Part shown: in pieces, positions 5,307-15,005 of the stretch
Position numbering within the stretch: position 1 is the first letter of the stretch
How the letters are laid out: each line of letters begins with the position of its first letter
NCBI GenBank assembly: GCA_004557125.1
Contig: SFET01000038.1
Span: forward strand, 1-24,624
Direction of reading: 5' to 3'
From: Clostridiales bacterium
GTDB lineage: Bacteria > Bacillota > Clostridia > Christensenellales > Aristaeellaceae
DNA length: 24,624 bases
Program-made: the position numbers and the translations under genes
The notes under the pieces: generated by a model
The model's database searches: none
Seen by the model: the letters and a program-made list of their open reading frames with translations, nothing else
Told to the model about the DNA's origin: nothing

Positions 5307-7030
5307 TTCTGCAGGCGCTGACGCAGCTGTATGAAGATTTGGCTGCCCGTGGCGACATCGCCCGACGGGGCTGGGGCAAGGCCTCCATCAGCTATGCGCT
5401 CTGTCTGTCGGAGGACGGCAGCCTGACCGATGCGGTTCCCATGTTCGTCGAGGAGCAGGTCGGCAAAAAGACCGTGCTTCGCCCGCGGAAGATGGAGCTT
5501 CCGGCGGCGGTAACCCGCTCGTCCGGCGTGCTGCCCAACTTCCTGTGGGACAACTCCAGCTATATCCTTGGCGTGGATGCAAAGGGCAAGCCGGAGCGCA
5601 GCCGGAAGTGCTTTGAGGCCTGCGCCCAGCTGCACCACCAGCTGCTGGACGATGTGGACACCGCCGCGTCGAGGGCCGTGCGCGCCTTTTTCGATGCCTG
5701 GCAGCCGGAGAGCGCGCAGCTCCATCCGGCCCTGAGCGACTGCTGGGAGGATCTGATGAAGGGGGCCAATCTGGCGTTCCGCGTGGACGGCCGCTTTGTC
5801 CAGGAGGATCCCGCCGTGCAGGCCGCATGGGACGGTCACTACGGCAGCAGCGAGGGAGAGAAGGTGCAGTGCCTGGTGACGGGGCGTCTGGATGTGCCGG
5901 AGGCGGTGCATCCCTTCATCAAGGGCGTTGCGGGCGCACAGTCCAGCGGCGCAGCCATCGTGTCCTTCAACGCACCCGCCTTCTGCTCCTACGGCAAGGA
6001 GCAGAGCCTGAACGCGCCGGTGGGAAAGTACGCCGCCTTCGCCTACACCTCGGCGCTGAACTACCTGCTGGCGGATCGGGACAGCGTGCAGCGCATCGGC
6101 GACACCAGCGTGGTCTGTTGGGCCGAGGGTGCGGAGCCTGCCTACCGGAGGTTTGCCTTCGCGTCGCTGTTCGGAGCGCCGCCGCCCAAGCAGATCACCA
6201 CGGACAACCTGCGCGCCATGGTGCAGCGCCTGGCCAATCAGGAGCCCTGCGCGGAGCTGAACCTGGATCCCAGCCGGAAGTTTTACATCCTGGGCCTGTC
6301 GCCCAACGCCGCCCGACTGTCCGTCCGCTTCTTCCACCGCAGCAGCTTCGGCGATCTGATGCGGAACATCAACGCGCACCATGAGCGGATGAAGATCGTG
6401 GGCAGTTCATTCGAGTATATTCCGCTCTGGGCCATGCTGCGGGAGACGGTCAACCTGAAATCCAAGAGCAAAGAACCCAGTCCGGCGATGGCGGGCGCCA
6501 CGGCCAGGGCCATCTTTTCCAATCAGACCTACCCTGCGGCCCTGCTGGAGGCCACCATGCTGCGCATCCGTGCGGAGCGGGAGATCACGCCCGGACGGGC
6601 GGCCATCCTGAAGGCCTATTATCTCAGAAACCCAGATCCACGATGTCCAGAGGAGGTCCTGCACGTGAGCCTGAACGAAAGCAGCACAAACATTCCCTAT
6701 ACCCTCGGTCGCCTGTTTGCGGTCTATGAGGCCGTGCAGGAGAAGGCCAATCCGGGGATCAACGCGACCATCAAGGACAAATATTTCAACTCGGCGGCCT
6801 CCATCCCCGCCACCATCTTTCCGATCCTCGACAATCTCTGTCCGAAGCATCTGCGGAAGCTGAATCCCAGACTGCGCGTGTACTATGACAAGCAGATTGC
6901 ACAGCTCAAGGACGTCTTTGGGGAGGCCTACCCCGCGCGTCTGACCCTGCCGGAACAGGGTTCCTTCAACCTCGGCTACTACCATCAAAAGCAAGCCCGC
7001 TACAACAAAAAGGAGGACACTGAAGCATGA
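5303..7030 (+). CDS. cas8c: Cas8c (Csd1), large Cascade subunit of type I-C
   Basis: Cas8c recognises the PAM and, with Cas5c, Cas7c and Cas11c, forms the I-C interference complex. ATG 5303 overlaps the cas5c stop (ATGA) and has AGGAGG at 5290-5295. The 575-residue length fits Csd1 proteins. Visible family signatures are the N-terminal LYEDLAARGDIARRGW, the FLWDNSSYILG segment near residue 78, the SFNAPAFCSYGKEQSLNAPV region near 215-235, and LGLSPNAARLSVRFF near 330. The C-terminal 121 codons also hold a separate internal start (see the cas11c entry). Translational coupling to cas7c is by another ATGA overlap. Intact. Confidence 0.95.
   Translation: MILQALTQLYEDLAARGDIARRGWGKASISYALCLSEDGSLTDAVPMFVEEQVGKKTVLRPRKMELPAAVTRSSGVLPNFLWDNSSYILGVDAKGKPERSRKCFEACAQLHHQLLDDVDTAASRAVRAFFDAWQPESAQLHPALSDCWEDLMKGANLAFRVDGRFVQEDPAVQAAWDGHYGSSEGEKVQCLVTGRLDVPEAVHPFIKGVAGAQSSGAAIVSFNAPAFCSYGKEQSLNAPVGKYAAFAYTSALNYLLADRDSVQRIGDTSVVCWAEGAEPAYRRFAFASLFGAPPPKQITTDNLRAMVQRLANQEPCAELNLDPSRKFYILGLSPNAARLSVRFFHRSSFGDLMRNINAHHERMKIVGSSFEYIPLWAMLRETVNLKSKSKEPSPAMAGATARAIFSNQTYPAALLEATMLRIRAEREITPGRAAILKAYYLRNPDPRCPEEVLHVSLNESSTNIPYTLGRLFAVYEAVQEKANPGINATIKDKYFNSAASIPATIFPILDNLCPKHLRKLNPRLRVYYDKQIAQLKDVFGEAYPARLTLPEQGSFNLGYYHQKQARYNKKEDTEA
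6665..7030 (+). CDS. cas11c: Cas11c small subunit, translated from inside cas8c
   Basis: Type I-C Cascade is known to contain Cas11c copies made from an internal start within cas8c. Here AGAGGAGGT (6649-6657), an almost complete anti-16S match that is not needed for cas8c itself, stands 7 bases ahead of an in-frame GTG at 6665 (codon 455 of cas8c). The product would be 121 residues, close to the ~14 kDa size of the known Cas11c, starts (M)SLNESSTNIPYTLGRLFAV, and is mainly helical, as expected of a belly subunit that lines the target strand. It ends with cas8c at 7030. That an SD of this strength sits at just the right place is the main evidence; a non-ATG start may limit its rate. Confidence 0.75.
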   Translation: MSLNESSTNIPYTLGRLFAVYEAVQEKANPGINATIKDKYFNSAASIPATIFPILDNLCPKHLRKLNPRLRVYYDKQIAQLKDVFGEAYPARLTLPEQGSFNLGYYHQKQARYNKKEDTEA

Positions 7031-7911
7031 GCGCCATCAAGAATCGTTATGAGTTCGTCATCCTGTTCGACGTGGAGAACGGCAATCCCAACGGAGATCC
7101 CGACGCGGGCAACATGCCCCGAATCGACCCGGAGACCGGCCATGGCCTGGTGACCGACGTGTGCCTGAAGCGCAAAATCCGCAACTACGTGGAGACCGTC
7201 AAGGAGGACGAGAGCGGCTACCGCATCTATGTGAAGGACGGCGTTCCGCTGAACCGCAGCGACGCGGAGGCCTGCGCCTACGTCGGCGTGGATCCGGCCA
7301 AGCTGAAGGAGGCCAAGAAGAAGGATGCGAATCTGGATGTGCTTCTGCGCGACTTCATGTGCTCCAATTTCTACGACATCCGCACCTTCGGCGCCGTCAT
7401 GACCACCTTTGTCAAGGGTGCGCTGAACTGCGGCCAGGTGCGCGGCCCCGTGCAGCTGGGCTTTGCCCGCAGCGTGGATCCCATCGTGCCCCAGGAAGTG
7501 ACCATCACCCGCGTGGCCATCACCACCGAGGCCGATGCGGAGAACAAGGGCACCGAGATGGGCCGCAAGTACATCGTGCCCTACGCCCTGTATCGCGCAG
7601 AGGGCTACATCTCCGCAAACCTCGCCCGCAAGACCACCGGCTTCTCCGAGGACGACCTGGCGCTGCTGTGGCAGGCCATCCTGAACATGTTCGAGCACGA
7701 CCACTCCGCCGCCCGGGGCAACATGGCGGTGCGGGAGCTGATCGTGTTCAAACACGACTCCGAGCTGGGCAACGCCCCCGCGCACAGGCTGTTCGATCTG
7801 GTCAAGGCCAGCCGCAAGGAGGGCGTAAGCGCAGCCAGATCGTATGCGGACTACACTGTGACCGTGGATGAGGCCCGCGTCCCCGACGGCGTGACCTGCA
7901 TCCGGATGTGA
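7027..7911 (+). CDS. cas7c: Cas7c (Csd2), Cascade backbone subunit
   Basis: Cas7c forms the helical backbone that holds the crRNA spacer. ATG 7027 overlaps the cas8c stop and follows AGGAGGA (7010-7016). The 294-residue protein shows the Csd2 start YEFVILFDVENGNPNGDPDAG, here cited as FDVENGNPNGDP at residues 15-26, then CLKRKIRNYV near 43-52, the DIRTFGAVMT segment near 118-127, GPVQLGFARSVDPI near 140-153, and the C-terminal ARGNMAVREL. Length and motifs are normal for the family. It overlaps cas4 by one base (TGATG). Confidence 0.96.
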   Translation: MSAIKNRYEFVILFDVENGNPNGDPDAGNMPRIDPETGHGLVTDVCLKRKIRNYVETVKEDESGYRIYVKDGVPLNRSDAEACAYVGVDPAKLKEAKKKDANLDVLLRDFMCSNFYDIRTFGAVMTTFVKGALNCGQVRGPVQLGFARSVDPIVPQEVTITRVAITTEADAENKGTEMGRKYIVPYALYRAEGYISANLARKTTGFSEDDLALLWQAILNMFEHDHSAARGNMAVRELIVFKHDSELGNAPAHRLFDLVKASRKEGVSAARSYADYTVTVDEARVPDGVTCIRM

Positions 7912-8573
7912 TGAATTATCCCGAAGAAGCCTTCCTCCTCTTGTCCGGACTGCAGCACTTCCGCTTCTGCCGCCGCCAGTGGGCGCTGATTCACATCGAA
8001 CAGCAGTGGGCGGAGAATTTCCGCACGGTGGACGGCGAACTGATGCACCGCAACGCCCACGACGCGGGCTTTCAGGAGAGTCGCGGCGAGCTGTACGTCA
8101 CCCGCAGCGTCAGCGTGTTTTCCCCGACGCTGGGCGTGTCCGGCCAATGCGACGTGCTGGAGTACCATCGCGGCGACGCGGGCATCCCCCTGCGCGGGAA
8201 GGAGGGGCTCTGGCAGCCCTATCCCGTGGAATACAAGCGGGGTCGTCCCCGGGAGGACACCGGAGACGCGCTCCAGCTCTGCGGTCAGGCCCTGTGTCTG
8301 GAGGAGATGCTGTGCTGTCCGATCCCCGAGGGCGCGCTCTACTACGGCGAGATCCGGCGCAGAGTGGCGGTTCCCTTCACCGATGAACTGCGCGGCGAGG
8401 TTCGCCGGATGCTGGAAGAGATGCATGAATTGTACCGGCGCGGTCACACGCCGAAGGCGAAGCCGGGCAAGCACTGCAACGCCTGCTCGCTCAAGGATCT
8501 GTGCCTGCCCAAATTGATGAAGGCCCGCTCCGTCGCGGCCTATCTGAAGGAGGCCATGGAGGAGAACGCATGA
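7911..8573 (+). CDS. cas4: Cas4 nuclease of the adaptation module
   Basis: Cas4 trims prespacers and checks the PAM together with Cas1-Cas2. ATG 7911 shares a base with the cas7c stop; a GTG at 7908 in frame is possible but has no better site. The 220-residue product has the four Fe-S cysteines, one N-terminal (Cys20 in HFRFCRRQW) and three C-terminal (Cys189, Cys192, Cys198 in KHCNACSLKDLC). The RecB/PD-(D/E)XK core is visible as D81 in GQCDVLE, E107 and K109 in VEYKRG, and the QLCGQALCLEEML helix after it. The stop overlaps the cas1 start (ATGA). Intact. Confidence 0.95.
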   Translation: MNYPEEAFLLLSGLQHFRFCRRQWALIHIEQQWAENFRTVDGELMHRNAHDAGFQESRGELYVTRSVSVFSPTLGVSGQCDVLEYHRGDAGIPLRGKEGLWQPYPVEYKRGRPREDTGDALQLCGQALCLEEMLCCPIPEGALYYGEIRRRVAVPFTDELRGEVRRMLEEMHELYRRGHTPKAKPGKHCNACSLKDLCLPKLMKARSVAAYLKEAMEENA

Positions 8574-9601
8574 AGCAGCTGCTCAACACCCTGTTTGTGA
8601 CCTCGGAGGACGTCTATCTCTCCCTGGATGGCGAAAACGTGGTGGCCAACCGGGACAAGCAGGCCGTCGCACGCTATCCGCTGCACACACTGCAATGCAT
8701 CGTCAGCTTTTCCTACGCCGGCGCATCCCCGGCCCTGATGGGCGCATGCGCGGAGAAGGGCATCGGTCTGGCCTTCTGCACCCCCAGAGGCCGCTTTCTT
8801 GCGCGGGTCTGTGGTGAAAACACCGGCAACGTGCTGCTCCGCAGGAAGCAGTACCGGCTCGCGGACGATCCCGTGGAAAGCTGCACGATCGCCCGGAACA
8901 TGATCTTCGGCAAGCTGCACAACGCCCGCTGGAGCATCGAGCGAACCCGCCGGGATCACGCCCTGCGGGTGGATGCGGAGGCGCTGTCCCACGCAAGTCA
9001 GGAGCTGCACCGGCTGCTTCCCCAGGTGGCGGAGGTGACGGAAAACGATGTGCTGCGGGGCCTGGAGGGCGTGGGCGCAGCCGCATATTTCGGCGTATTT
9101 GATGAAATGATCCTGAACCGGAAGGAGGCCTTCTTCTTCCGCGGCCGCAACCGCAGGCCTGCCCTGGATCGGGTCAATGCCCTGCTGTCCTTCGCCTACA
9201 GCCTGCTGAGCCACGACTGTGCCTCCGCACTGGAGGCCGTCGGTCTGGACGCCTACGTGGGTTTTCTCCACACGGATCGCCCGGGCAGGGATTCCCTTGC
9301 ACTGGACCTGATGGAGGAGCTGCGGCCGTGCATGGCGGATCGCTTTGTGCTAACCGTGATCAACAATCGCATGCTCCGACCGGAGGATTTTCAGACGCAG
9401 AGCAGCGGCGCTGTCCTGCTGACTGACGATGGGCGACGCAGCTTCCTGAAGGCCTGGCAGGAAAAGAAGCGCGAGACCCTGACCCATCCCTATCTGGGTG
9501 AAAAGCTGGCCTGGGGCATGATCCCCTACGTCCAGGCGCTGCTGCTGGCGCGCCATCTGCGCGGCGATCTGGACGCCTACCCACCATTCTTATGGAAGTG
9601 A
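8570..9601 (+). CDS. cas1: Cas1 integrase (type I-C)
   Basis: Cas1 inserts new spacers at the leader end of the array. ATG 8570 overlaps the cas4 stop, with GGAGGAG just upstream. The 343-residue protein has the metal-binding residues in their usual setting: E166 in RGLEGVGAAAYF, H234 in GFLHTDRPGR, and D246/E249 in LALDLMEELRP. The N-terminal beta domain carries SEDVYLSLDGENV. It is followed four bases later by cas2. All features of an active enzyme are present, consistent with the long and regular array next to it. Confidence 0.97.
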   Translation: MKQLLNTLFVTSEDVYLSLDGENVVANRDKQAVARYPLHTLQCIVSFSYAGASPALMGACAEKGIGLAFCTPRGRFLARVCGENTGNVLLRRKQYRLADDPVESCTIARNMIFGKLHNARWSIERTRRDHALRVDAEALSHASQELHRLLPQVAEVTENDVLRGLEGVGAAAYFGVFDEMILNRKEAFFFRGRNRRPALDRVNALLSFAYSLLSHDCASALEAVGLDAYVGFLHTDRPGRDSLALDLMEELRPCMADRFVLTVINNRMLRPEDFQTQSSGAVLLTDDGRRSFLKAWQEKKRETLTHPYLGEKLAWGMIPYVQALLLARHLRGDLDAYPPFLWK

Positions 9602-9605
9602 TGCA

Positions 9606-9896
9606 ATGCTGGTAGTCATTACCTACGACGTCAATACGGAGGATGCCGCCGGCCGCAAGCGCCTGCGCAGGATTGCAAAGGAATGCGTCAACTATGGCCA
9701 GCGGGTGCAGAATTCCGTGTTCGAGTGCCTGCTGGATGCGGCGCAGTGCCGCTTGCTCCAGGCGAAGCTCTGCTCCATCATGGATGAAGAGCGGGACAGT
9801 CTGCGCTTCTATTACCTCGGCAAGCAATACGAAAAGAAGATCGAACACTTTGGCTGCAAGGCCGGATATCGACCTGAAGATCCCTTGATTATCTAG
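9606..9896 (+). CDS. cas2: Cas2 (adaptation complex subunit)
   Basis: Cas2 dimers bridge two Cas1 dimers and set spacer length. The 96-residue protein begins MLVVITYDVNTED with the conserved Asp8 and has the ferredoxin-like fold signature (RLRRIAKECVNYGQRVQNSVFEC in the middle, cited by its end GQRVQNSVFEC), with DSLRFYYLG towards the end. It lies 4 bases after cas1 and is the last gene before the leader, as normal in I-C loci. Confidence 0.96.
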   Translation: MLVVITYDVNTEDAAGRKRLRRIAKECVNYGQRVQNSVFECLLDAAQCRLLQAKLCSIMDEERDSLRFYYLGKQYEKKIEHFGCKAGYRPEDPLII

Positions 9897-10068
9897 ACGC
9901 GAACCCCAGGCGCACATGCTTTTCCCGGCGGGTTCGCACCCGTTTGATGCGGGAAAAATAGAGCGTATGGTGCTGCTCTGCATCGTATGCAGATGGAATT
10001 TCACGCATGTGTCCTTTGAAATGGGTAAACCTTTGCAGAAATGCATGACTGTTTTGTGCATTTTTGCT
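9897..10068 (+). promoter_or_regulatory. CRISPR leader
   Basis: The 172 bases between cas2 and the first repeat have no gene. Visible elements are a hairpin CGGGT/ACCCG near 9929-9942, a perfect palindrome CTGCAT-CGT-ATGCAG at 9978-9992, and an inverted repeat AAATGCA (10039-10045) / TGCATTT (10057-10063) just before repeat 1, which may position the integrase. A weak promoter-like pair is TTGATG (9944-9949), 16 bases, TATGGT (9966-9971). Repeat orientation and the conserved repeats at this end identify it as the leader side. Confidence 0.75.
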
Positions 10069-13000
10069 GTCGCTCCCCGCACGGGGAGCGTGGATTGAAA
10101 TAGGCATGGAATAGATCGATAGGGCGAAGGATGTAGTCGCTCCCCGCACGGGGAGCGTGGATTGAAATAGCGACAACACGGGGGAAAGGCCGGATTTCGG
10201 CGTCGCTCCCCGCACGGGGAGCGTGGATTGAAATAAGGCGGGCGAAGGATGAAGTCATCGAAAATACACGTCGCTCCCCGCACGGGGAGCGTGGATTGAA
10301 ATTGGAGCGCACGCGGCAGCGGCTGCGGGACATTGGTCGCTCCCCGCACGGGGAGCGTGGATTGAAATTGCCGGTGCATATTACACGCGAATTGCGCAAA
10401 GCAGTCGCTCCCCGCACGGGGAGCGTGGATTGAAATAAGGCCGCATTGTGGGATGTGCAGCCGGAGCTTTGTCGCTCCCCGCACGGGGAGCGTGGATTGA
10501 AATGTCGGAAGGCAGGGAGCAAAGAGCGGATCTGTAGGGTCGCTCCCCGCACGGGGAGCGTGGATTGAAATTTCCATTTGATGAGATTTGTAATAATTGG
10601 CGGAAGTCGCTCCCCGCACGGGGAGCGTGGATTGAAATTGGGGTAGATGCATATTTTTTAAGCCACTCTGCGGTCGCTCCCCGCACGGGGAGCGTGGATT
10701 GAAATCTGCCGCTGCGCAAGGCGCGGCGCGTGCTGATCCAGTCGCTCCCCGCACGGGGAGCGTGGATTGAAATAGAGGATATGTGGAAGAGCAGCGAGAC
10801 TGAATTTGTCGCTCCCCGCACGGGGAGCGTGGATTGAAATATCAACGGCGTGTACAACAAGGCCAACAGCGACGGTCGCTCCCCGCACGGGGAGCGTGGA
10901 TTGAAATAGCGATCCGACCGAGGTTTATGAGGCTTCAATCGTCGCTCCCCGCACGGGGAGCGTGGATTGAAATAGCGTCTTGGAAACGTAGCCCACCCGG
11001 AGATAGTCGTCGCTCCCCGCACGGGGAGCGTGGATTGAAATATCGGGTTCGCCTGCTGGTTTGCGATGTTCGCGGTCGCTCCCCGCACGGGGAGCGTGGA
11101 TTGAAATAACGCTGGACGCGACAGCAGACGAGCACGGAGAGCGTCGCTCCCCGCACGGGGAGCGTGGATTGAAATACATAAAATAATGTATCTATTGCCA
11201 TTGCTGTTGTCGCTCCCCGCACGGGGAGCGTGGATTGAAATTGCTGCATTGCGGCGATAATCAGATCTGTATTCAGTCGCTCCCCGCACGGGGAGCGTGG
11301 ATTGAAATGGCATTTCTCCGTGCTGACCCGGGAAAACCCACGTCGCTCCCCGCACGGGGAGCGTGGATTGAAATAATTTGGATTATATCCAGGCGTTCGC
11401 GTCTGGCGTCGCTCCCCGCACGGGGAGCGTGGATTGAAATAAAAAAGCGTCGAATTATGTAAACGAATACGAGCGGTCGCTCCCCGCACGGGGAGCGTGG
11501 ATTGAAATACATCACAAAGGGCGACGACGCGGTGCTGGAAGTGTCGCTCCCCGCACGGGGAGCGTGGATTGAAATTACATTATATTCGCTTTGATTCTCT
11601 GCATGTACGTCGTCGCTCCCCGCACGGGGAGCGTGGATTGAAATAGCATGCGGCGGAGTTCTATTCCATCTTCCCCGTCGCTCCCCGCACGGGGAGCGTG
11701 GATTGAAATTCGTCTGATGGATTGAAAACGGATTGAAATACACCAGTCGCTCCCCGCACGGGGAGCGTGGATTGAAATTCGCCGCGCGGGTTGAAATTGC
11801 CCGCCTCCCATGTCGCTCCCCGCACGGGGAGCGTGGATTGAAATCTGATCGGTGCAGGGTGCAAGCTCTCGGTGCAGCATGTCGCTCCCCGCACGGGGAG
11901 CGTGGATTGAAATCAGCAGTTTCGCAAGGGCTGGACGCCGGAGGCCGGTCGCTCCCCGCACGGGGAGCGTGGATTGAAATAAGCCCTCTTTCGCGGTCGT
12001 GCGGTGTGCGCAAGTCGCTCCCCGCACGGGGAGCGTGGATTGAAATTGGACGGGAACGCATGATTCTTTACAGGGAAAATGGTCGCTCCCCGCACGGGGA
12101 GCGTGGATTGAAATTTGCGGCCTCCGTGCTGTTTCCGCATGCGATGTAGGTCGCTCCCCGCACGGGGAGCGTGGATTGAAATGTTAAGCGCCTGCAACCA
12201 GCGCATGCTTGCGCGCAGTCGCTCCCCGCACGGGGAGCGTGGATTGAAATGACGCTTGTCGTGGTATCCATGCATCTTGCGGCGTCGCTCCCCGCACGGG
12301 GAGCGTGGATTGAAATTCGTACATGTTTACACCCCTTTCGGCGGCTCCGGGTCGCTCCCCGCACGGGGAGCGTGGATTGAAATCTGCGATCCTCCATGTG
12401 CACCTCATTTCTGTCGCGTCGCTCCCCGCACGGGGAGCGTGGATTGAAATGGGAAGACCTCGTGCAGCCTGTCGTGGGGCACGTGTCGCTCCCCGCACGG
12501 GGAGCGTGGATTGAAATCCATACAACTGAATGCAACATACCACTCGCGGCAAAGTCGCTCCCCGCACGGGGAGCGTGGATTGAAATCAAGCGCACGCTTG
12601 TACGAAAACGATAGTCCCGTCGCTCCCCGCACGGGGAGCGTGGATTGAAATGCTGCCGACTACGTGGAGGACTATAACCGCCGCGTCGCTCCCCGCACGG
12701 GGAGCGTGGATTGAAATGCAAGAGCCACGGGAATCCCAACGACGCGCAGCGTCGCTCCCCGCACGGGGAGCGTGGATTGAAATGATGGTGGATCGGCTGA
12801 CGGAACAGGAGGTTGCAAGCGTCGCTCCCCGCACGGGGAGCGTGGATTGAAATCAACACTGCCTCCCGGCGCGCTGCCGCTGACGCGTCGCTCCCCGCAC
12901 GGGGAGCGTGGATTGAAATGATCAGGTTCAGCGCGTCGTTCACATCCGTCAAAGTCGCTCCCCGCACGGGGAGCGTGGATTGAAATCTACGGAATGCGCT

Positions 13001-13790
13001 GCGTTGCGGCGACCAAGGGGTCGCTCCCCGCACGGGGAGCGTGGATTGAAATATAGATCGGATTGCCCTTGTAGGTGGCGATCTCCGTCGCTCCCCGCAC
13101 GGGGAGCGTGGATTGAAATTCGTCGCTGAGCTGTGCCCAGGTCGCCAGCAAGCGTCGCTCCCCGCACGGGGAGCGTGGATTGAAATAGAATGAGAACCGG
13201 GAGCTATACGGAGAGGGGCGTCGCTCCCCGCACGGGGAGCGTGGATTGAAATCGGATGGTAATGTGCAGATTTCGGACGCGGTGCAGTCGCTCCCCGCAC
13301 GGGGAGCGTGGATTGAAATATCTGCTCCGACATACTGATGTTATGTAGCTGACGTCGCTCCCCGCACGGGGAGCGTGGATTGAAATACGGACGCGACCGG
13401 AATCAAACTGCGCCGGGTGAAGTCGCTCCCCGCACGGGGAGCGTGGATTGAAATGCCCCAGGCCCACGCCCAAGACAGATAGGTAAGCGTCGCTCCCCGC
13501 ACGGGGAGCGTGGATTGAAATCGATTGTCTGCATGGATAGCTCGCCATCCGCCATCGTCGCTCCCCGCACGGGGAGCGTGGATTGAAACCGTCAAAAGCT
13601 CTGCAAGCGCCTGAACAACATCGTCGCTCCCCGCACGGGGAGCGTGGATTGAAACCGGACGAGGTGCTGTTTATGGCAATCGACCAGGCGGTCGCTCCCC
13701 GCACGGGGAGCGTGGATTGAAACTCCTCGTAGGGCATGGATACCGGGGCGTTGGCGTGTCGCTCCCCGCACGGGGAGCGTGGATTGAAAC
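10069..13790 (+). CRISPR. Type I-C CRISPR array, 56 repeats and 55 spacers
   Basis: The repeat is 33 nt: it starts GTCGCTCCCC, forms an 8-bp stem CGCTCCCC/GGGGAGCG around GCAC, and ends in the 11-nt handle TGGATTGAAAT. By reading, repeats start at 10069, 10136, 10202 ... 13691, 13758, with spacing of 65-70, so spacers are 32-37 nt. The repeats look identical except that the last four (13557, 13623, 13691, 13758) end in C in place of T. Transcription is left to right from the leader, and the newest spacers are at the 10.1-kb end. Read as protein, the repeats give meaningless strings in both directions; no gene lies inside. Confidence 0.99.
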
Positions 13791-13806
13791 CACACAGTCA
13801 GCAACT

Positions 13807-13823
13807 TTGCGCACCCTGCGCAA
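13807..13823. other. Short perfect hairpin at the trailer end of the array
   Basis: TTGCGCA (13807-13813) and TGCGCAA (13817-13823) pair around CCC. It begins 17 bases after the last repeat, with no T tract. It falls exactly where the similarity of the mcrB-like remnant stops, so it may mark the joint or end the pre-crRNA. Confidence 0.5.
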
Positions 13824-14990
13824 GCTCCAGATTTTCGGCTTGGCAGTCAGCCACCAGCAATGAAAACCGTCTGTTCCTTTCTCGTCGCTCTTGGCATACA
13901 GCGGCACCTTGGAAAGGTCAACCTGCCTGAGCGCCGACTCCAGCTCATCGCGCAACTTCCATATATAAGAACCTTCTTCATCCTTGCCAGCATCTTTGCC
14001 GACATAGAGGATAGTCCACCAGCGAGGGTCGCCTGTGTCGCGCTGCATAACCGGGCAGCCGGTTTTCTCCGCCACACGTCTGGCCAGTGCAACGGAACCG
14101 CTGTTGTAGAAATTCTTGGTCTCGCCATACTTTACGGAAAGCTGTGTGCAGGTGGCCTTGCTGCCATAGTCCAGCATCCTCTTCATAATTTCGAGGCTGC
14201 TTGGGATGAAAACCTCGGTGTCATTGATGAGCGCAATCCACTCATCCGTGCTGATGGCCGGGGAATAGTCTGTCGGCCACCATTCATCCGCAGCAGGCTC
14301 ATCATTGCGTTTGCTGTAATACCGGCTGATGTAGAACCCTACGTCAATTGTCAGCGTCCGCATCTCCGGGTCGGCATAACAGGTGCCATCAACCTGAGCT
14401 GCCAGCATATTCCGAAGCTCATCATCCTTCTGGAGCTCGGCGCAGATTTCATTGTAGAACGCATAGAAGTTATGAATGTTATCTGCGTAGGCACCTTTTT
14501 TGAAGCGATAGTCACTTTCCAATTCGCTGGCGACCACCTTCACCTCGCTCAGCTTGAAAATGTAATACTTGTCGGGATAACGAAGCCACAGATAGGTGCT
14601 GATAGAATTTTCGTTCTGATAGTGCTGGGCAGCACCATTCCCATACCGCTCCAACAGAAGGGACGATTTCAATTTGAAGCTGTTGATGCGCTCATAGACA
14701 TCTTTGCTCTCATCAAAGAGCTCGATGAACATGGCGCGGACTTCCTCCGGCACAATCTCGGCAAACTTCTGAATCATTCGGGCCGGGAAGTTATTCACGC
14801 TCGCCAGCAGGTTGGCAGTGGCGGACAGGGACTTCTTGAGCATTTCGGCAAAATCTGTAGCGTTTACATCCCAATTGAGCTGGAAGCACTTCACAGCCTG
14901 CCACTTATATTTTTCATTGGGCCACAGCTTCTGCGCAAAGTCACGCTTGTAGCTGACCAGCGCCTCTTTTAATCTGAATTCATCAAACAT
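13821..14990 (-). pseudogene. Truncated McrB-like protein: MrcB-type N-terminal domain plus start of an EVE-like domain
   Basis: Start ATG 14990 has GGAGGTGA 5-11 bases upstream. About 390 residues are recognisable. The N-terminal block (DEFRLKEALVSYKRDF, then ASVNNFPARMI) resembles the DUF3578/MrcB N-terminal region of Firmicute McrB-family restriction proteins. A middle linker carries SVKYGETKNFYNSGSVALARR. At 379-389 WWLTAKPKIWS is the typical first strand of an EVE-type modified-base-binding domain. The sequence then loses similarity at about 13821 and runs into the last CRISPR repeats, which are only read as protein by accident. The AAA+ GTPase motor and the McrC partner are missing, so modified-DNA cleavage cannot occur. 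It follows hsdR by 15 bases, as one former operon. Confidence 0.75.
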
Positions 14991-15005
14991 GCTCCGTCAC
15001 CTCCA

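Noticed and set aside
10102..10269. Spacers 1 and 3 share GGGCGAAGGATG.
   Set aside because: Flanks differ and a 12-base match among 55 spacers can arise by chance; not evidence for a common target.
10001..13804. Long open frames on both strands across the array, with recurring peptides such as FQSTLPVRGAT and SIHAPRAGSD.
   Set aside because: They are translations of the 33-nt repeat, whose length (divisible by 3) keeps frames open; no ribosome sites or family similarity.
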